A DNA stretch of 64,000 nucleotides from Cacajao melanocephalus. Lineage: Eukaryota > Chordata > Mammalia > Primates > Pitheciidae. The stretch covers positions 1 through 64,000 of the forward strand of contig CAUYLG010044371.1 in the NCBI GenBank assembly GCA_963573385.1, read 5' to 3'. How positions within the stretch are numbered: the first letter of the stretch is position 1; every line of letters starts with the position of its first letter. Of this stretch, positions 35,496-47,269 are shown piece after piece. Position numbers and translations under genes: made by a program. The notes under the pieces were generated by a model. It ran no database searches, was not told the DNA's origin, and was given only the letters and a program-made list of their open reading frames with translations.

Positions 35496-37364
35496 AAAAA
35501 TCAGTAATAAGAACAAGCAAAATGGTTCATTTACCCCCAGGGAGCCACGGATTGTGCTTCCAGATTTGTGTTTCCTGGGGGAAATCTTTTGAGCAAAGAA
35601 ATGAAGGCATACTTCATTTCTGACCTAAGATGGAAATTATGTCGTTAAATCTTATCCATGAAAGAAACCTTGAAAACCTAGGCATCTCCTTTCGAATTCT
35701 GTTAAAACCATGTTGCAACCCTTAAGAAGAGGAACAGGTTGCCTACTTTTAAACTACCCCAGAGAAAGATGTTTCAAGATCTATAGCAGAATAGTTCTTC
35801 TAATGTTTTAGAATTTATACCATGTAACTATAATAAAATCCTTCTTCTGTATAAACAAGTCTCTCAAGGAGCTCACCCTCTTTGCCTTTTCTTCAGTGGA
35901 GATAAGCTTTTCATAGACAAATATCAAATAACCACAGGCCTTCAGCACTTCATGCTGAGACTCTTCTCCATTTTTTAACATTTCAATTAAGCACATTTTT
36001 TTCCAGTTACTTCAATAATTTTTTAAAAAACTGCTCTGTGAATAAATTGCAACCATATAACTTATTAGTTATCTGTAACAAATTGACTCAAATTTGATTT
36101 ATTTATTTCAAATGTGACCAGACAATTTGTTTCCATAATTACCAGATAAAAGAAAGTAAACATTTCCTTTAGGAAATCAATAAATATATTTTTCTTGATT
36201 ATGCTCTCAAAATAAATCCAAAGATACAATTGCAAATAAGATGCTTAGCTACTCATTTTATTAATTTTGCCATTTTGAGTTTGGCAATCCAGTTTTTCAA
36301 AGCACTGGTGTGTGTAAAAAAGGGGGTTATTTTTATGTTTTTTAATATAATGTTTCAACTGATGATTTATTTCATGCAAATAATTAAATACCAAATTACA
36401 GTATGTGGTAAGTAGAAATTGCTAATAGAATATGCCTATCAAACCTAGAGAATATTAGGGTGTGCATATGGGTTCAGTTCAGTTAACAGAAAAATTGGAT
36501 TCCAATCATTTACTCTTGATAGCAATTTTACCCTCTGTTCTTAGGTTCACCTGACATAACAGTACAAGACAAGCTGTATTTGCAAAATAACACCTGGGAA
36601 CACGCCTTGCACAAAATTCATTATTTTCTTAACAATTCTATGCATGTTCTGTACATTATTTGAAAAGTCATCAAGTGCACAGTTGACATGCTACTAGGGG
36701 ATTCTGCTTCTGCCTTTTTTCAATAAAAAGCGACACATTTAAAGATCAGCACATAGGAAGGTTTCTTTGCAGTAGTATATCGAAGCAGTTAGATTAAAAA
36801 TGGAATGACTTTTCCTCCTTTATAAACTCCTGTCTAATATCTATGAAAGTTGAAATATTAATTAGCAGCATAATTGTTTGAGGATAGTTTAATTTTTTTC
36901 ACATTAATCCTTCTATTAAAAAGATAAAAGTCTTTCCACACCTGGTCTTCAGACTATTATGTACTTTCATTAACTTTCTTTCTGGCCAGAAAGATTATAG
37001 CTGTGTTAATTACCATTCGGACCTGAAAAGATTACCAATGCTACATAAATAAACATATACTGGGAAGAAAACAATTTTATGGTCTGATATTATGCATTAT
37101 ATTAAGGCCACTTCCCATAAAATCCCATTCATATTTTTTGGCAAATTCAATCTTTGTTATATTTACTTTATTTCTATCCTAAATCGTAGAAATAGAAATC
37201 CACAGCTATCTTTTAAAAATTCACATTATTTGGCACAAAGGGAATCGAAAAGAGGGGTATGAGAGATTAGAGCAACTTGATCACATTTATCATAGAGGTA
37301 TACACCACTGTCCTACCTGCATTGAATTAATGGTGTCACAATTGTAGACATACAAATCAAGTGA
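35496..37364. other. AT-rich DNA, no recognised feature
   Basis: A minus-strand frame at 35,808-35,996 has an even, protein-like composition (contains EESQHEVLKACGYLIFVYEK) but lacks an acceptor, and it is not recognised. Confidence 0.4.
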
Positions 37365-37585
37365 CATAATTATATAGGCTAATACTTATGTAGGCACTGT
37401 TCTAAGGGGTTTACCCATACTATCAATCTTAATGTAAGAACTCCATGATGTAGGTATTATTTTTATTTATTTCCATTTCACAGATAAAGAGATGGAAGCA
37501 CAGATCTAGTTAATGGCAGAGCCTAGATTTGATAACACACAGGCTGGTTCCAGAGTTTGGCTGGCTGTGCTTGTTACTACCACAA
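37365..37585 (-). mobile_element. MIR SINE
   Basis: 'taggcactgttctaaggggtttac', 'ttccatttcacagataaaga', 'ggcagagcctagatttga' and 'aggctggttccagag' form a complete antisense MIR order. Confidence 0.8.
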
Positions 37586-38067
37586 TGCTATGGGTCACTG
37601 TGTATAAGGCTTATGCCAAACAACAAATGGGGATATAGAATGGCAAGTCTAAACAGTGCTGTGGAAGCATTTTTCTAACTAAACTCTCATTTCTGCTTCT
37701 CCCACAATGTATAAATGTTCCAGCTTTGGCTCTGAGTCACCTCCAAAAAAATGAAATATCCCCGTCTTATTGAAGGATGGTCATGGAACTCAAATTCTTT
37801 AACACAGTCACATCAAGTTATAGCAATATTGGCACTCATAAAAATCTCTCCACCTAGAAGGCACAGTGCTATTTGGCAGGACATTACACCTTTATAATTT
37901 TATTTAGATTAATCAAATGTTTTAACCATAGTGTTCTGAACTTGGCAAGACACCAAAACAAGCAATTGGAACATTGATGCATTAGTTTTCTATTGCTGCT
38001 AATACAAACAAAAAGGAATTTTAGAGGCTTAAAACAAAATGTCTTTAATAACTCGCTATTGCAAGGG

Positions 38068-38646
38068 TGTATTACTCAGGGTTCTCCAGAGGGACAGAAC
38101 TAATAGGATATATGCAAATACATAAAAGGGAATTTATTAAGAAGAATTGGCTTATACAATCACAAGGAAAAGTCCATGATATGTCATCTGCAAGATGAGG
38201 AAGAAAGAATCCAGTAGTGGCTTAGACCAAATCCCAAAGCCTTAAAAGCAGAGAAGCTGACAGTTTAGCCTTCAGTCTGTGCCTGAAGGCCTGAGAGCCC
38301 CCAACAAATCACTGATATAAGTCCAAGAGTCCAAAAGCCAAAGAACATGGAGTCTGATGTCCAAGGGCAGAAGGATGGAAGGAAGCATCTAGCATGGAAG
38401 AAAGGTGAAAGCCAGAAGACTCAGCAAGCCAGCTGATCCCACCTTCTTTCATCTACTTTGTTCCGGCCTCGCTGGCAGCCAATTGGGTGATGTCCACACA
38501 CATTGAGGGTGGGTCATCTTCTCCCGGTCCACTGACTCAAATGTTAGTCTTCTCTGGCAACACCCTCACATCCAGAAACAATACTTTACCAGCTATCTGG
38601 GCATCCTTAAATCCAATCAAGTTGACACCTAATAGTAACAATCACA
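38068..38646 (-). mobile_element. MLT2-type (ERVL) solo LTR
   Basis: Well preserved from 'tgtattactcagggttctcc' to 'cacctaatagtaacaatcaca'. Flanks AAGGG (38,063-38,067) and TAGGG (38,647-38,651) look like a 5-bp target duplication with one change. Better conserved than the copies at 1,638 and 29,606, so likely younger. Confidence 0.9.
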
Positions 38647-39071
38647 TAGGGGTCAGTTGTCCAGACATCGTCTAGCTGGGTTTTCTGTTAAGGATCTTGG
38701 GGCCTGAAGTCAAGGTGTGGGCCAGAGCTAAGTTCTCATCTAGTTTTCACTTGGAGTTCTCATCCAAACTCATGCACACTATTGGCAGAATTCCCTACGT
38801 TGTGGTTATAGAACTGAAGTCCTTGTTTTCTGCCTGGCTGCTGGCTAGTAGTCACTCTAAACCCCAACAATCACCCTCAGGACCTAGCCACAAAGCCCTC
38901 TCAAACCATATGAGCTACTTTGTCAAATACACCAGGAGAATTTCTCTTCAGGAAGGACCTAGTTTATCTTTTAAGTGCCCAACTGTTTAGATCAGCTTCA
39001 TGAAGAAAAATCACTAGTTTGATGAACTCAAAGGCAACTGAGTAGGAACCTTAATTATATCCCTAAAATAC

Positions 39072-39723
39072 TGAGGGATTGTGTCAAGGAAAACTAAGTC
39101 CACAAGGGGCGTGGTTTCAAAGGCAAGAACTTCCCAGCACCATGCCTCCATCCGCCTCTCCATCTGGGAACCTAGAGTTCTTTGTCTAACTTTCCCATGC
39201 ACGGGCTAGGTAAAATTTCAGGTGTGCTCCTTTGTTTAGAAAGCCTGCCATAAGTTCCAAGGGAGGAGGCTTTGATTGCAGGCCAGGCCACCAATCCAAT
39301 ATCAGAGTCAAAGACCAATCACTCCAGAGGAAGTTTGGAAAAGCTCCTCTCACCAGAGGAGAACTCGAATGGGGCGAGAGTAACTCTGGGGTTAAAATAC
39401 CCCTACTCCCTTACCTATATGGACTCCATCTCTGGATCCTCTCCACAGTAATGTGAGAGCTGTCTCTCCCTCTCTCCCTGTAGGGATTTCCCTCTCTGGG
39501 ATCCCATCCCACAACAGCATGGGAGCTCTCTCTACTTTCCCCTTCTCTCTCTCTGCCTAATAAATCGCTCTCTGCAAAACTCTTTGGGTCCGATACTTAC
39601 TTGAATGAGCTCACCATGCCGCCAGGGTCCTCTCCCTATTCTTGGGTGAGTGAGAGCCCACCCTCAAGCACATCCCATCAGGGGAGGGAGCTGAGCCCCA
39701 TCCCATCCCGCAACCTGGTTACA
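39072..39723 (+). mobile_element. ERV1-like solo LTR
   Basis: Begins TGAGGGATTGTG and ends ACCTGGTTACA. It has a TATA-like 'ttaaaatac' (39,392-39,400), a long pyrimidine-rich leader with repeated CTCTCC blocks, and a polyadenylation signal AATAAA (39,559-39,564) followed by 'cgctctctgcaaaactctt', the U3-R-U5 order of a gammaretrovirus-like LTR. The four bases on either side (ATAC / TCAC) are only a degraded duplication. Boundaries rest on the broken host repeat. No internal viral genes are present. Confidence 0.75.
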
Positions 39724-39836
39724 TCACTTTTAACCTGCCATATTCTATTGGTTAGAAGCTAGTCACAGATTTAACTTGCACTTAGTGGAAGGGGTATATA
39801 CAAAGGTTTTGGCAGAATTCATATATGTCTATTACA

Positions 39837-40454
39837 ACTAGGGAGGGATGAAAAAGAAATTATAAATTAATTGACTAGTTAATTAGACATAATAAAATAA
39901 TTGACCCTTTTTAGGTGGATTCTTTAATTCTCAAGAAGTTTACCTTCTCCCTTAAGACATTTCCTACAGAGAATACCAAATCTGAAGAAAGGGTTAGCTC
40001 ATTCATTTTATTTGGGTTACAATTTTTTATTTATCCAAGCACTTAATTAAAATCACATATGGATGCTTAGAGAATAATCTGTGTGTGTGTGAGAGAGACT
40101 TTTTTTAAAATCATTTTATTTTCATCCTCATCTATTTTAAAGGTGTTGAAAGTTATCACATGAACAAGGAGCATTTCCTGAAGACCAATTCATAACGTTT
40201 TGACAAACACTTCTTGTAAAAGATAAAACAATTATAAAAATCTTTTTATAATGGAGAGGGCACTGTGGCTAGATTTGGCTAACTCTATCTTTTGTTTCAT
40301 CTTCATAAGAAATAGTTCTCTTTTCACTAACCATAATCCTATCAGAAATCTCTTTCTAGCTAACACAACTAACAAAAGAAAACTATAAATTAAACACAAG
40401 ATTATAAATAAAATATTGAAAGCAAATAATTTTAATACAAAAAGCTTACTTATT
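39837..40454. other. No recognised feature
   Basis: AT-rich, with a short (GT)n at 40,080-40,090. Confidence 0.45.
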
Positions 40455-40600
40455 TAATTTCTGTAAAATGTTACCCTCAATATGAGGAATCTGAAGTATA
40501 GGAAAGCTGAGAAATTTGCCTGAGACCACGTATCTAATACAGGGAAAGAACCAGAAACTGGCTCTAGAGTCTATTTGCATAACACTATGGCATGCTAATC
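40455..40600 (-). mobile_element. MIR fragment
   Basis: 'gaggaatctgaagtatagga', 'gagaaatttgcctgagacca' and 'ctctagagtctatttgc' are diverged antisense MIR blocks. Confidence 0.55.
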
Positions 40601-41229
40601 TACCAAGTGTAATAGTCAAGAGGTCCTAAAACCCTTTAAATTTCTATGAAACATTTAAGAAGAAAAATAAAACTCACTGTTTTGAAATTCTCACATTAAT
40701 CAATCATAGCAACATATCTTACCCTCAGTGAATACTGAATAACTAAGTAGACATTTCTAAGTCTTCCCAGAATGTTCCACAGAACATTGGTTATGAGGAA
40801 TACTAAGAAGGTTTACGTGAAAATGATTGTAGCATCCAATATATTTGGAAATCTCTAGTCAAAAATGAAATGTTTTTTTTTTTTTAATGTGGAACTTCTT
40901 AGAACCCAAAATGTACCAAGGTACTAAGAAGAGAATATGATTTGCTCCATTTTTCAAAACTATTATATTACAGAATCTTCCTTTTTCAAACCTTCTTTCT
41001 TGGAGAAATAGCATTTGACTAAACACATTTTCAAAATGTTGCTTTCAAATGCTGTACACTCTGAAGTCGTTTCTTATAAGTTCCTTGAAAGTATTAGGCC
41101 TTGGAGAGCAATATGTCATTTCAATTTGCAGTTTTTATGCCTGATTCTTCAACCTATTAGGAAAGAACATTTATCATAAACCTACATATTTACACAATAA
41201 ATGGAAAATGTTGACTTCCCATTTCTAAT
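40601..41229. other. No recognised feature
   Basis: A T13 run near 40,870-40,885 is the only feature. Confidence 0.45.
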
Positions 41230-41720
41230 ATTTGGTGTGCTTCAGTCAGAGATTTTAGTTTCAAGCCACAGAAGCAGATTTGGGTTGATTTCAGTTGAAA
41301 AGGAATGAATGAAAAAGATATTGGTAGCTCAGGGAACCACAGGAGAACTGAAGATCCAGGCAGAGGCAATTTAAGAGGATCTTAAAATCAAGCCATAGAA
41401 CTGCTGCCACCCAGTCACTTCCAATACGTTTGCACTGTTAAAAGCAGCATTGCTGTCACCTTGCAGAGGGTGCTACAAATGGCACTGCTTCTACTTCTGC
41501 TCCAGAGATTCAATAATGTTTTTGCTTTCTCTTACCACTAGGAGGCATTTTCCTGTTTTCTCTTGTTACTTTTGCTAGCTCCTGATTCACACTCTGGGGT
41601 GGTCCATTTTATTGGTGGATTCAAGGAAGTATCTGCAACCCCACTGAAGGGAAGCTGGGAAATCAAGTGCCTAACAACGTTATATTTCAGCTTCCTATCA
41701 AAACCAAAAGGTGATGAGTT
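41230..41720. mobile_element. Old interspersed repeat, family unassigned
   Basis: The order 'gaaaaagatattggtagctcagggaacc', 'gaactgctgccacccagtcacttcc', 'gcagcattgctgtcaccttg' and 'ccactaggaggcattttcctg' belongs to a mammalian repeat I recognise only by pattern (possibly an L1M 3' UTR). Confidence 0.4.
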
Positions 41721-41859
41721 CCTCAAACTCTAGGAAGGGATCCAAGTGTTTAAATAGTTAAAATATTTGAAATTTTAACCACATGAGAGAGGAAGGATAT
41801 TGGATAATGAGAAAGTATTTAACATGTGCAACATACATTATTTGTGTAGCTTCACTACA

Positions 41860-41998
41860 AGCTTAGATTTTGCTACTGTGCAATATACCCATGTAACAAA
41901 ATTGTGCTTGTAACCCTTACATTTATACAAATCTAAAGAAAACAAAATGTTTACCACATTGAAGTACTAAATCTCCTGTATAAATTGAGCTCTGTATC
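41860..41998 (+). mobile_element. L1 3' end plus 45-bp shared downstream segment (copy A)
   Basis: 'gctactgtgcaatatacccatgtaacaaaattgtgcttgtaaccct' is an old-primate L1 terminus. After its A-rich tail, 41,955-41,998 ('actaaatctcctgtataaat') is shared with the locus at 43,440. Confidence 0.65.
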
Positions 41999-43439
41999 CT
42001 TCGCAGTCCATGAAACCTTTGGCATGACGAGAACCACCAAGAACTTATTTATGAAGAATTTATAATAATGCCTGGCACATAGTAAGGCCATTAAATGGGT
42101 TTGTAAACTAAAATGGCATAAAATAAAGTAGTCTTCCTACCGATGCTAGTGATCAAAGGACAGTAAGAGAGCCATGAATGAATCAGCACTGGAGAAGCAC
42201 AAATGTTCACCAGCTCCCTGTTTCTTGCATCCATGTTTCCAATCTGGTGAAGAAATATGTGAATGAATTCAAATAATAAACTGAAACACTGCTTTTAATG
42301 CCAGGCTTCATTCTGATGGCTATAGATTTCCCTCACCTCCAGCTCTACACCTCCTATTTGAATGAGTTTATGGAATACTGAACAGATCTATTTAATTCCA
42401 GACACATATGGCATTTATGCATTTATCAAAAAAGTATGAGTCCTGTAACAGGAGCCTGACAATCCTAAGATGATACTTAAGTTAGATGAAGCTACATGTG
42501 TCCAAACACAGTATTGTAAAATACAACTATAATCAAGTGATAAGCCTCTGAAAATTTATCCTCTAGTTTATCTGCTTTGGAAAAACAGAGTCTATTTTCT
42601 ACCTTCATCTCCTACATCAAAGTAAAAACCATGATTAATTGAACTTCGTGTCTAAACATTTAAAACTGGGTAGTGCATCCAGTGGAGTAATTCTTGGCCT
42701 CATGATTTATAAATTCCACATTCTAGATCTACTGCTCCTTTAGTCTAAAAACAATAATTCTAACTTTCTTACTGACAAACCCAATCAGATTAACAATCAT
42801 AGAACAAATCACATAATAATTCACAATAAAAATCTTTTATAGGAGAATATATTCTTGATAGGGAATACAAATATCAAAAAGTATTTAACCCAATAAATGA
42901 GCGCCTATGGAGGACTGGTGACCGTTGGTCTCTGCTGAGGAAAGAAAGCAAAGTTGGTTACTCCAAGAATATAGCCATGAACCCAGCCATCTAACTTCAA
43001 TCTATTCATACACTTTCTAGTGTCTTACCCTTTGGACACCTTCCAAACAAATACTGCCCATGGATAAAATCAATGGTGGATTTATTGGGTTTATTCTCTA
43101 TCATCTTAAGCAAGAAAAAAAAGATCAATTTTGATGTCATGATTTTTCTTTCTTGTCAAATGTGTCAGGTGCAGGCACAGCCCTCAAGAAAGTAGGATAG
43201 TACTCCGGGGGAAATAATGTACAAAATCCTTTTAAGACAGTAACGAATCTAATATGGTACTTCTTTAATCATTACTATTTTGTACCATACTTCCCCAAGT
43301 GTAATTTTCCTATAAAATAACACAATCTAAATTCCCGTATTCCTCTTTTGAGACTTCATGGGCCACCAATTATACAGGACTTGTGTTTTGGTGGTGTTAC
43401 ACATGCATAAATATACACACACTCTTTCTCTGAAGCCCA
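41999..43439. other. AT-rich DNA, no firm call
   Basis: A MIR/L2-like terminal motif 'gcctggcacatagtaaggcc' lies at 42,070-42,090. Otherwise nothing recognised. Confidence 0.4.
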
Positions 43440-43565
43440 AATTTCACCACTATACAATATAGCACAAAATTGCATTTGTACTTCTTAAATTTATACAAAC
43501 AATAATAAAAGAAATGTTTTCCACATGGAAGCACTAAATCTCCTGTATAAATTGAGCTTTGTATA
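43440..43565 (+). mobile_element. L1 3' end plus 45-bp shared downstream segment (copy B)
   Basis: 'aatttcaccactatacaatat' to 'aaatttatacaaac' is an L1 terminus. The following 43,521-43,565 repeats the 41,955-41,998 segment with few changes. Confidence 0.68.
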
Positions 43566-44182
43566 CACATTTGCTTTTGATGACTATCTTCTCTATCGCC
43601 AGATTATAGCATTATCTACTATTAAGTATTTTGATTCAGAGCCTCCCTGTTCAGAGAACTTCCTTCCACACTCAGAAAGTAGCCCTCAACTTCACATGTT
43701 CTTCAACAAAGCTTAGAGCTATATTAAGAAACTATACTTCCTGTAGTCTGTAGATGACTCATTACTTCATGCTTGGAACTACAAGAAACAGTCTCCTGAA
43801 TTAAATTCAGTTTCCTGACCCCAGTTAGAAATAAAAATAAAGACGGAACTGTTCTTGTTTTAAAAAAACATATTTCTTCATTCTCCATGAAAGCAATATT
43901 CTCAAGAGTTACAGTTATGTAAGACTTACTTTAGCAGAGAAGGGGGGAATTTTAAAAGCCACTAAAGTGTAATAGGGGAAAATTAAAGCTGCTCTTCAAA
44001 GAGAACTTTTCTCAATTCAAAGGCAGTTACTTAAGAAATCAAGCCCTTTACATATGTTCTCTTTAAACCTTTTCCCTCTTCTTCATATATGCTCACTACT
44101 TGGATTTCTTCCATCTGCAGCAACCTGAAAAGCAATCCCTTTGGCAAACTTTTTCTGTGTAATTCTCTATTCATCTGTTTAG

Positions 44183-44800
44183 GAACACCTCCCACAGAAA
44201 ATGATTTTGCTACCTAGGTTTTCCTTCCTCTTCTTGCTTTTGTTAATTTCCTCAATCTAAGCCAGGTAAGTTCTAATTTGGCCACTCAAGGCTTTCTTTG
44301 GCCTAAGAGCAAGGTAAATACTGTGAAGGGAGCGGACGCTGAGAGGTACACTTAGTCTCCTCTCCAGTTTGAATTGAAAACATGACTTTTATTGGCTGCT
44401 ACCCCTGTTGGATTCAGCATTTCCTCATATTATAAGGAAAATATAAATTATTAGGATAGATCAATAAAACCTAAAATGAGAAAAATATTTTCTAATCATC
44501 ACCTACTCTCAAATCCCCTTTGCCTTCCATTAAAGAAGTCACAGTATTAAGTAGAGTCAAGTTTAAATTATTTCCTTCTTCCTCTGTAGGCTTGCCAGAA
44601 GAAGAAGAAAAGTTTATCAGCTACTTAATCACTCTTCACTTTGAAATTAGGTAGAATTAGAGGATGTTATCCTTCTGTCATGTTTTTGGCAATATGGGTA
44701 TTGTCATTTTTTTCTTTTTTCTAAGGCAGTTAACTTGAAAATTGTTCATGCAGTGCCGAAGACTAGTGTGCAGACAATAAATGTTCCATGAAGAAGAAAG
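44183..44800 (+). other. Candidate two-exon small gene or its remnant
   Basis: Proposed exon 1 (44,183-44,265) follows 'tcatctgttt ag' and ends in a perfect donor (CAG|GTAAGT). The proposed 324-nt intron ends in a strong acceptor ('ttccttcttcctctgtag'), and exon 2 (from 44,590) reaches an AATAAA at 44,776-44,781. Exon 1 has an ATG at 44,201 whose frame reads MILLPRFSFLLLLLISSI and then TAA. Residues 6-18 look like a signal peptide. If the stop were ignored, splicing would join this frame to a short Arg-rich reading of exon 2 that stops at 44,641-44,650. So either this is a disabled secreted-peptide gene, a non-coding transcript, or coincidence. No repeat family covers the exons. I do not recognise a gene. 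Confidence 0.3.
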
Positions 44801-45369
44801 CAGTGGTCATTTTTTTTTTTGCAACAATGGAGAAAAATGACTGTGCCTGTCTGTAACGATTTAATGAGTGTATCAAAATTTTCTATTAACCACATCTCAG
44901 GGAGAATTACTGCACATGAATTATCTCTATTTGTGTTCTAAATCATTAAAAGATCTCAAAAGATTACTTTTCAAACAGTATCTTTGTTGGACTGATAACT
45001 ATTGACTAAGTAATTAGCTAAAATAAACAATTTCAAATCCACTCTCTCATGTCTTATTTACATAAGATTTATTTTATTCTCTTCTTTTTCTATTGTAAAG
45101 TTAGAAACCAAAAAATATAATTAAACATGGGATACATTTTCATGTTTTTCCAAATTTAATAAAAGCAGGAAATACAAATTCTAAAAAACAGGAATGGGGT
45201 GTTACAAATCAATTAGCCAATATTTATAAAATTAAAAGGAGAAAAAGTACATTTAAAGGGTCTAATCACAAAAAAAATATTATTTAACAGTGTTTATAAT
45301 GTCATTTCATAAATATAGGATTGTATGTATGATAAAGTAAAATGTGCTATAGAGATAAATCACATTGAA
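44801..45369. other. No recognised feature
   Basis: AT-rich, T11 run near 44,811. Confidence 0.45.
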
Positions 45370-45600
45370 ATTTATATGTAGTTATGAATATAGGCAGGCT
45401 CTGGAAACAGTCTGAGTTCAAATCCCAGCTCTGCCATTTAGTTCCTGCCTGGCCTTGGCATATTAACTCTCTGTGCCTGAGTTTTCTCATCTGTAAAGCA
45501 GGCTGTTGTAATGGTTGTAATGATTAAATACATTTTTATATATAGCACTAGAAAAGTACCTGACAGATAGGAAGTACCACATAAGAAGTGTTTTGTTGTT
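45370..45600 (+). mobile_element. MIR SINE, nearly complete
   Basis: 'gagttcaaatcccagctctgcca', 'taactctctgtgcctgagttttctcatctgtaaa', 'gattaaatac' and 'agtacctgacagataggaagt' cover the element from 5' end to tail. Confidence 0.92.
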
Positions 45601-46440
45601 GTATGCTGTTGCTGTTGTTTGCATTTGCAATACTGTAAGACAATGGAATATAATATTAAAGAAACTTTTATAGAGGAATTTTCATGGCTCATCTTTCTTT
45701 AATGCTTAAAATATATTCTGTGAAAAAATACATTAATAAGAGATATTTTTGGTCAAATTGGCTTTTGGAAATAACATTATTCATCTATAATAACAAGAAT
45801 GTAGTATCTTAAGGTTTTATATAACAAGCCATTCCAATTCAAAGAGATACGACATCATGATGACTATCTTAAAATATGATTCATTCAGTGAAAAATATGC
45901 TTCATTCAGAGAGGACCTAAGATGAATGGATCCAAATTCATCACAGGAGAATGATGCCACATGATGCAAGAATTTAGTATAAAAATGACAAAACTCAATG
46001 TATAATGAAGTGGGAGTCCTAGAGCACACTTGCTGTATTGCACAATTCCTCAAAAGGGATAAAAAACAGTTCTATATTTGGCCAAGATACATAAATGACC
46101 CATTAGGCTGCACTGTTACCAAGAACAATTCATTGTTTTAACCAAAATGGGGCGTGGTCTTGTGCTGAGTCAGCCATTGTGGTATTCTTTTTTCCCCTCA
46201 CAAACCCAATGACTTTATCCTTTTCAACTTCTCATTTCCTCTCATTTATTGAATACTGTGTGTTCTTGAATGTCAGCCTCAAAGCCTGTCTCCTTGAAGA
46301 GGCTCAAGTGATTGCTACCCTCTCCCCACAGAGTCATATCCCTCATTTGAATTAAACCTGCTTTTATTTTCTATAGCACTCATTTGCCCCTTAACCTGGG
46401 CAGTCTTTTACTTTCTAAGTTTTATAGGTTTACATTCATA
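45601..46440. other. No firm call
   Basis: L2-like wording near 46,270-46,430 is too weak to annotate. The rest is AT-rich unique DNA. Confidence 0.4.
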
Positions 46441-46476
46441 TTACTTTTGTTGTTGTTGTTAAAGATGTTGTTTTCT

Positions 46477-46633
46477 TTCTTTTTTAAAATTTATTTATTA
46501 TACTTTAAGTTCTGGGGTACATGTACAGAATGTGCAGGTTCGTTAACGTAGGTATACAAGTGCCATAGTGGTTTGCTGCAGGGATACGGATGAAGCTGGA
46601 AACCATCATTCTCAGCAAACTGACCTAAGAACA
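46477..46633 (-). mobile_element. Twin-primed (5'-inverted) L1 insertion
   Basis: 46,477-46,576 is an antisense L1 3' end ('tttatttattatactttaag', 'gtgcaggttcgttaacgtag', 'gtttgctgc'). From 46,577 the sequence switches to the sense strand of a more upstream L1 part ('gggatacggatgaagctgga', 'ccatcattctcagcaaac'). The switch point shares TGCA between the two parts. TTACTTTT at 46,441-46,448 and 46,643-46,650 may be the target duplication, if the AAC-rich text between is part of the tail. Confidence 0.85.
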
Positions 46634-47269
46634 GAAGGCCTTTTACTTTTAGCTAACTTTTCATATGCCTATTTATGTTATAAGCAGAAAAAATATCAGA
46701 GATATACTTGAATAGGTTCTGTTCCCCTAATTTATCTAGCACATTACCTTGGACATTGTAACCTCACCAATACATGTTACTTAATGGAAGAGTGGAAAAG
46801 AGAAATGGGATTATCCCTTACTTTATTGTATTAACAAAGCCTATGCTTATTCTTGTTAATTTTTACTTAAATTATAACATCAAATATTATAATAGCAAAT
46901 GACTTAATATTTGCTACTCAATCAGTGGTAATAATGATGTTCTTGAGATGAAAATACTATTTGTAATTTTCAGAGTGAGATCAAAAGTAAAATGAGAAAA
47001 AGTGATTCAGTTTTTACAAAACTCACTTTAAATAATCAAAATACTTCTTTTATTTTCAAAGCATTGTAAAGAAATTCTAGTTGACTGTTCTTAAGATATT
47101 TCTATTGACTTCTGTAACTGATGGATAGGTGGCAGACTGCAAAATTATGCCTTCCTTGTAAGTAGTGTTCAGGCTTTCTGTCATTCAGCATTAAATGTCC
47201 CATAGCCAGGTGACAGCCTCAGCAAAACACATCTAGCATTATATCAAAGCCTGTCATTCTTCTTGCCAG
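46634..47269. other. No recognised feature
   Basis: AT-rich unique DNA leading to the candidate exon at 47,270. Confidence 0.45.

Larger units (their letters stand above)
37978..39836 (-). mobile_element. MaLR-like LTR repeat hosting two later LTR insertions
   Basis: Three collinear pieces belong to one old antisense repeat: 37,978-38,067 ('tgcattagttttctattgct'), 38,652-39,071 ('ggttttctgttaaggatctt', 'gaaccttaattatatccct') and 39,728-39,836 ('attctattggttagaagc', 'ggcagaattc'). Each break coincides with the ends of an inserted LTR. The family is MLT1-like by its left end, but the total of about 620 bp is long for it, so the name is tentative. Confidence 0.6.

Noticed and set aside
35808..35996. 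Minus-strand frame with protein-like composition (EESQHEVLKACGYLIFVYEK)
   Set aside because: There is an in-frame stop just upstream, no acceptor with a pyrimidine tract, and no recognised family. A GTGAGC donor-like site occurs inside, but one site is not evidence.
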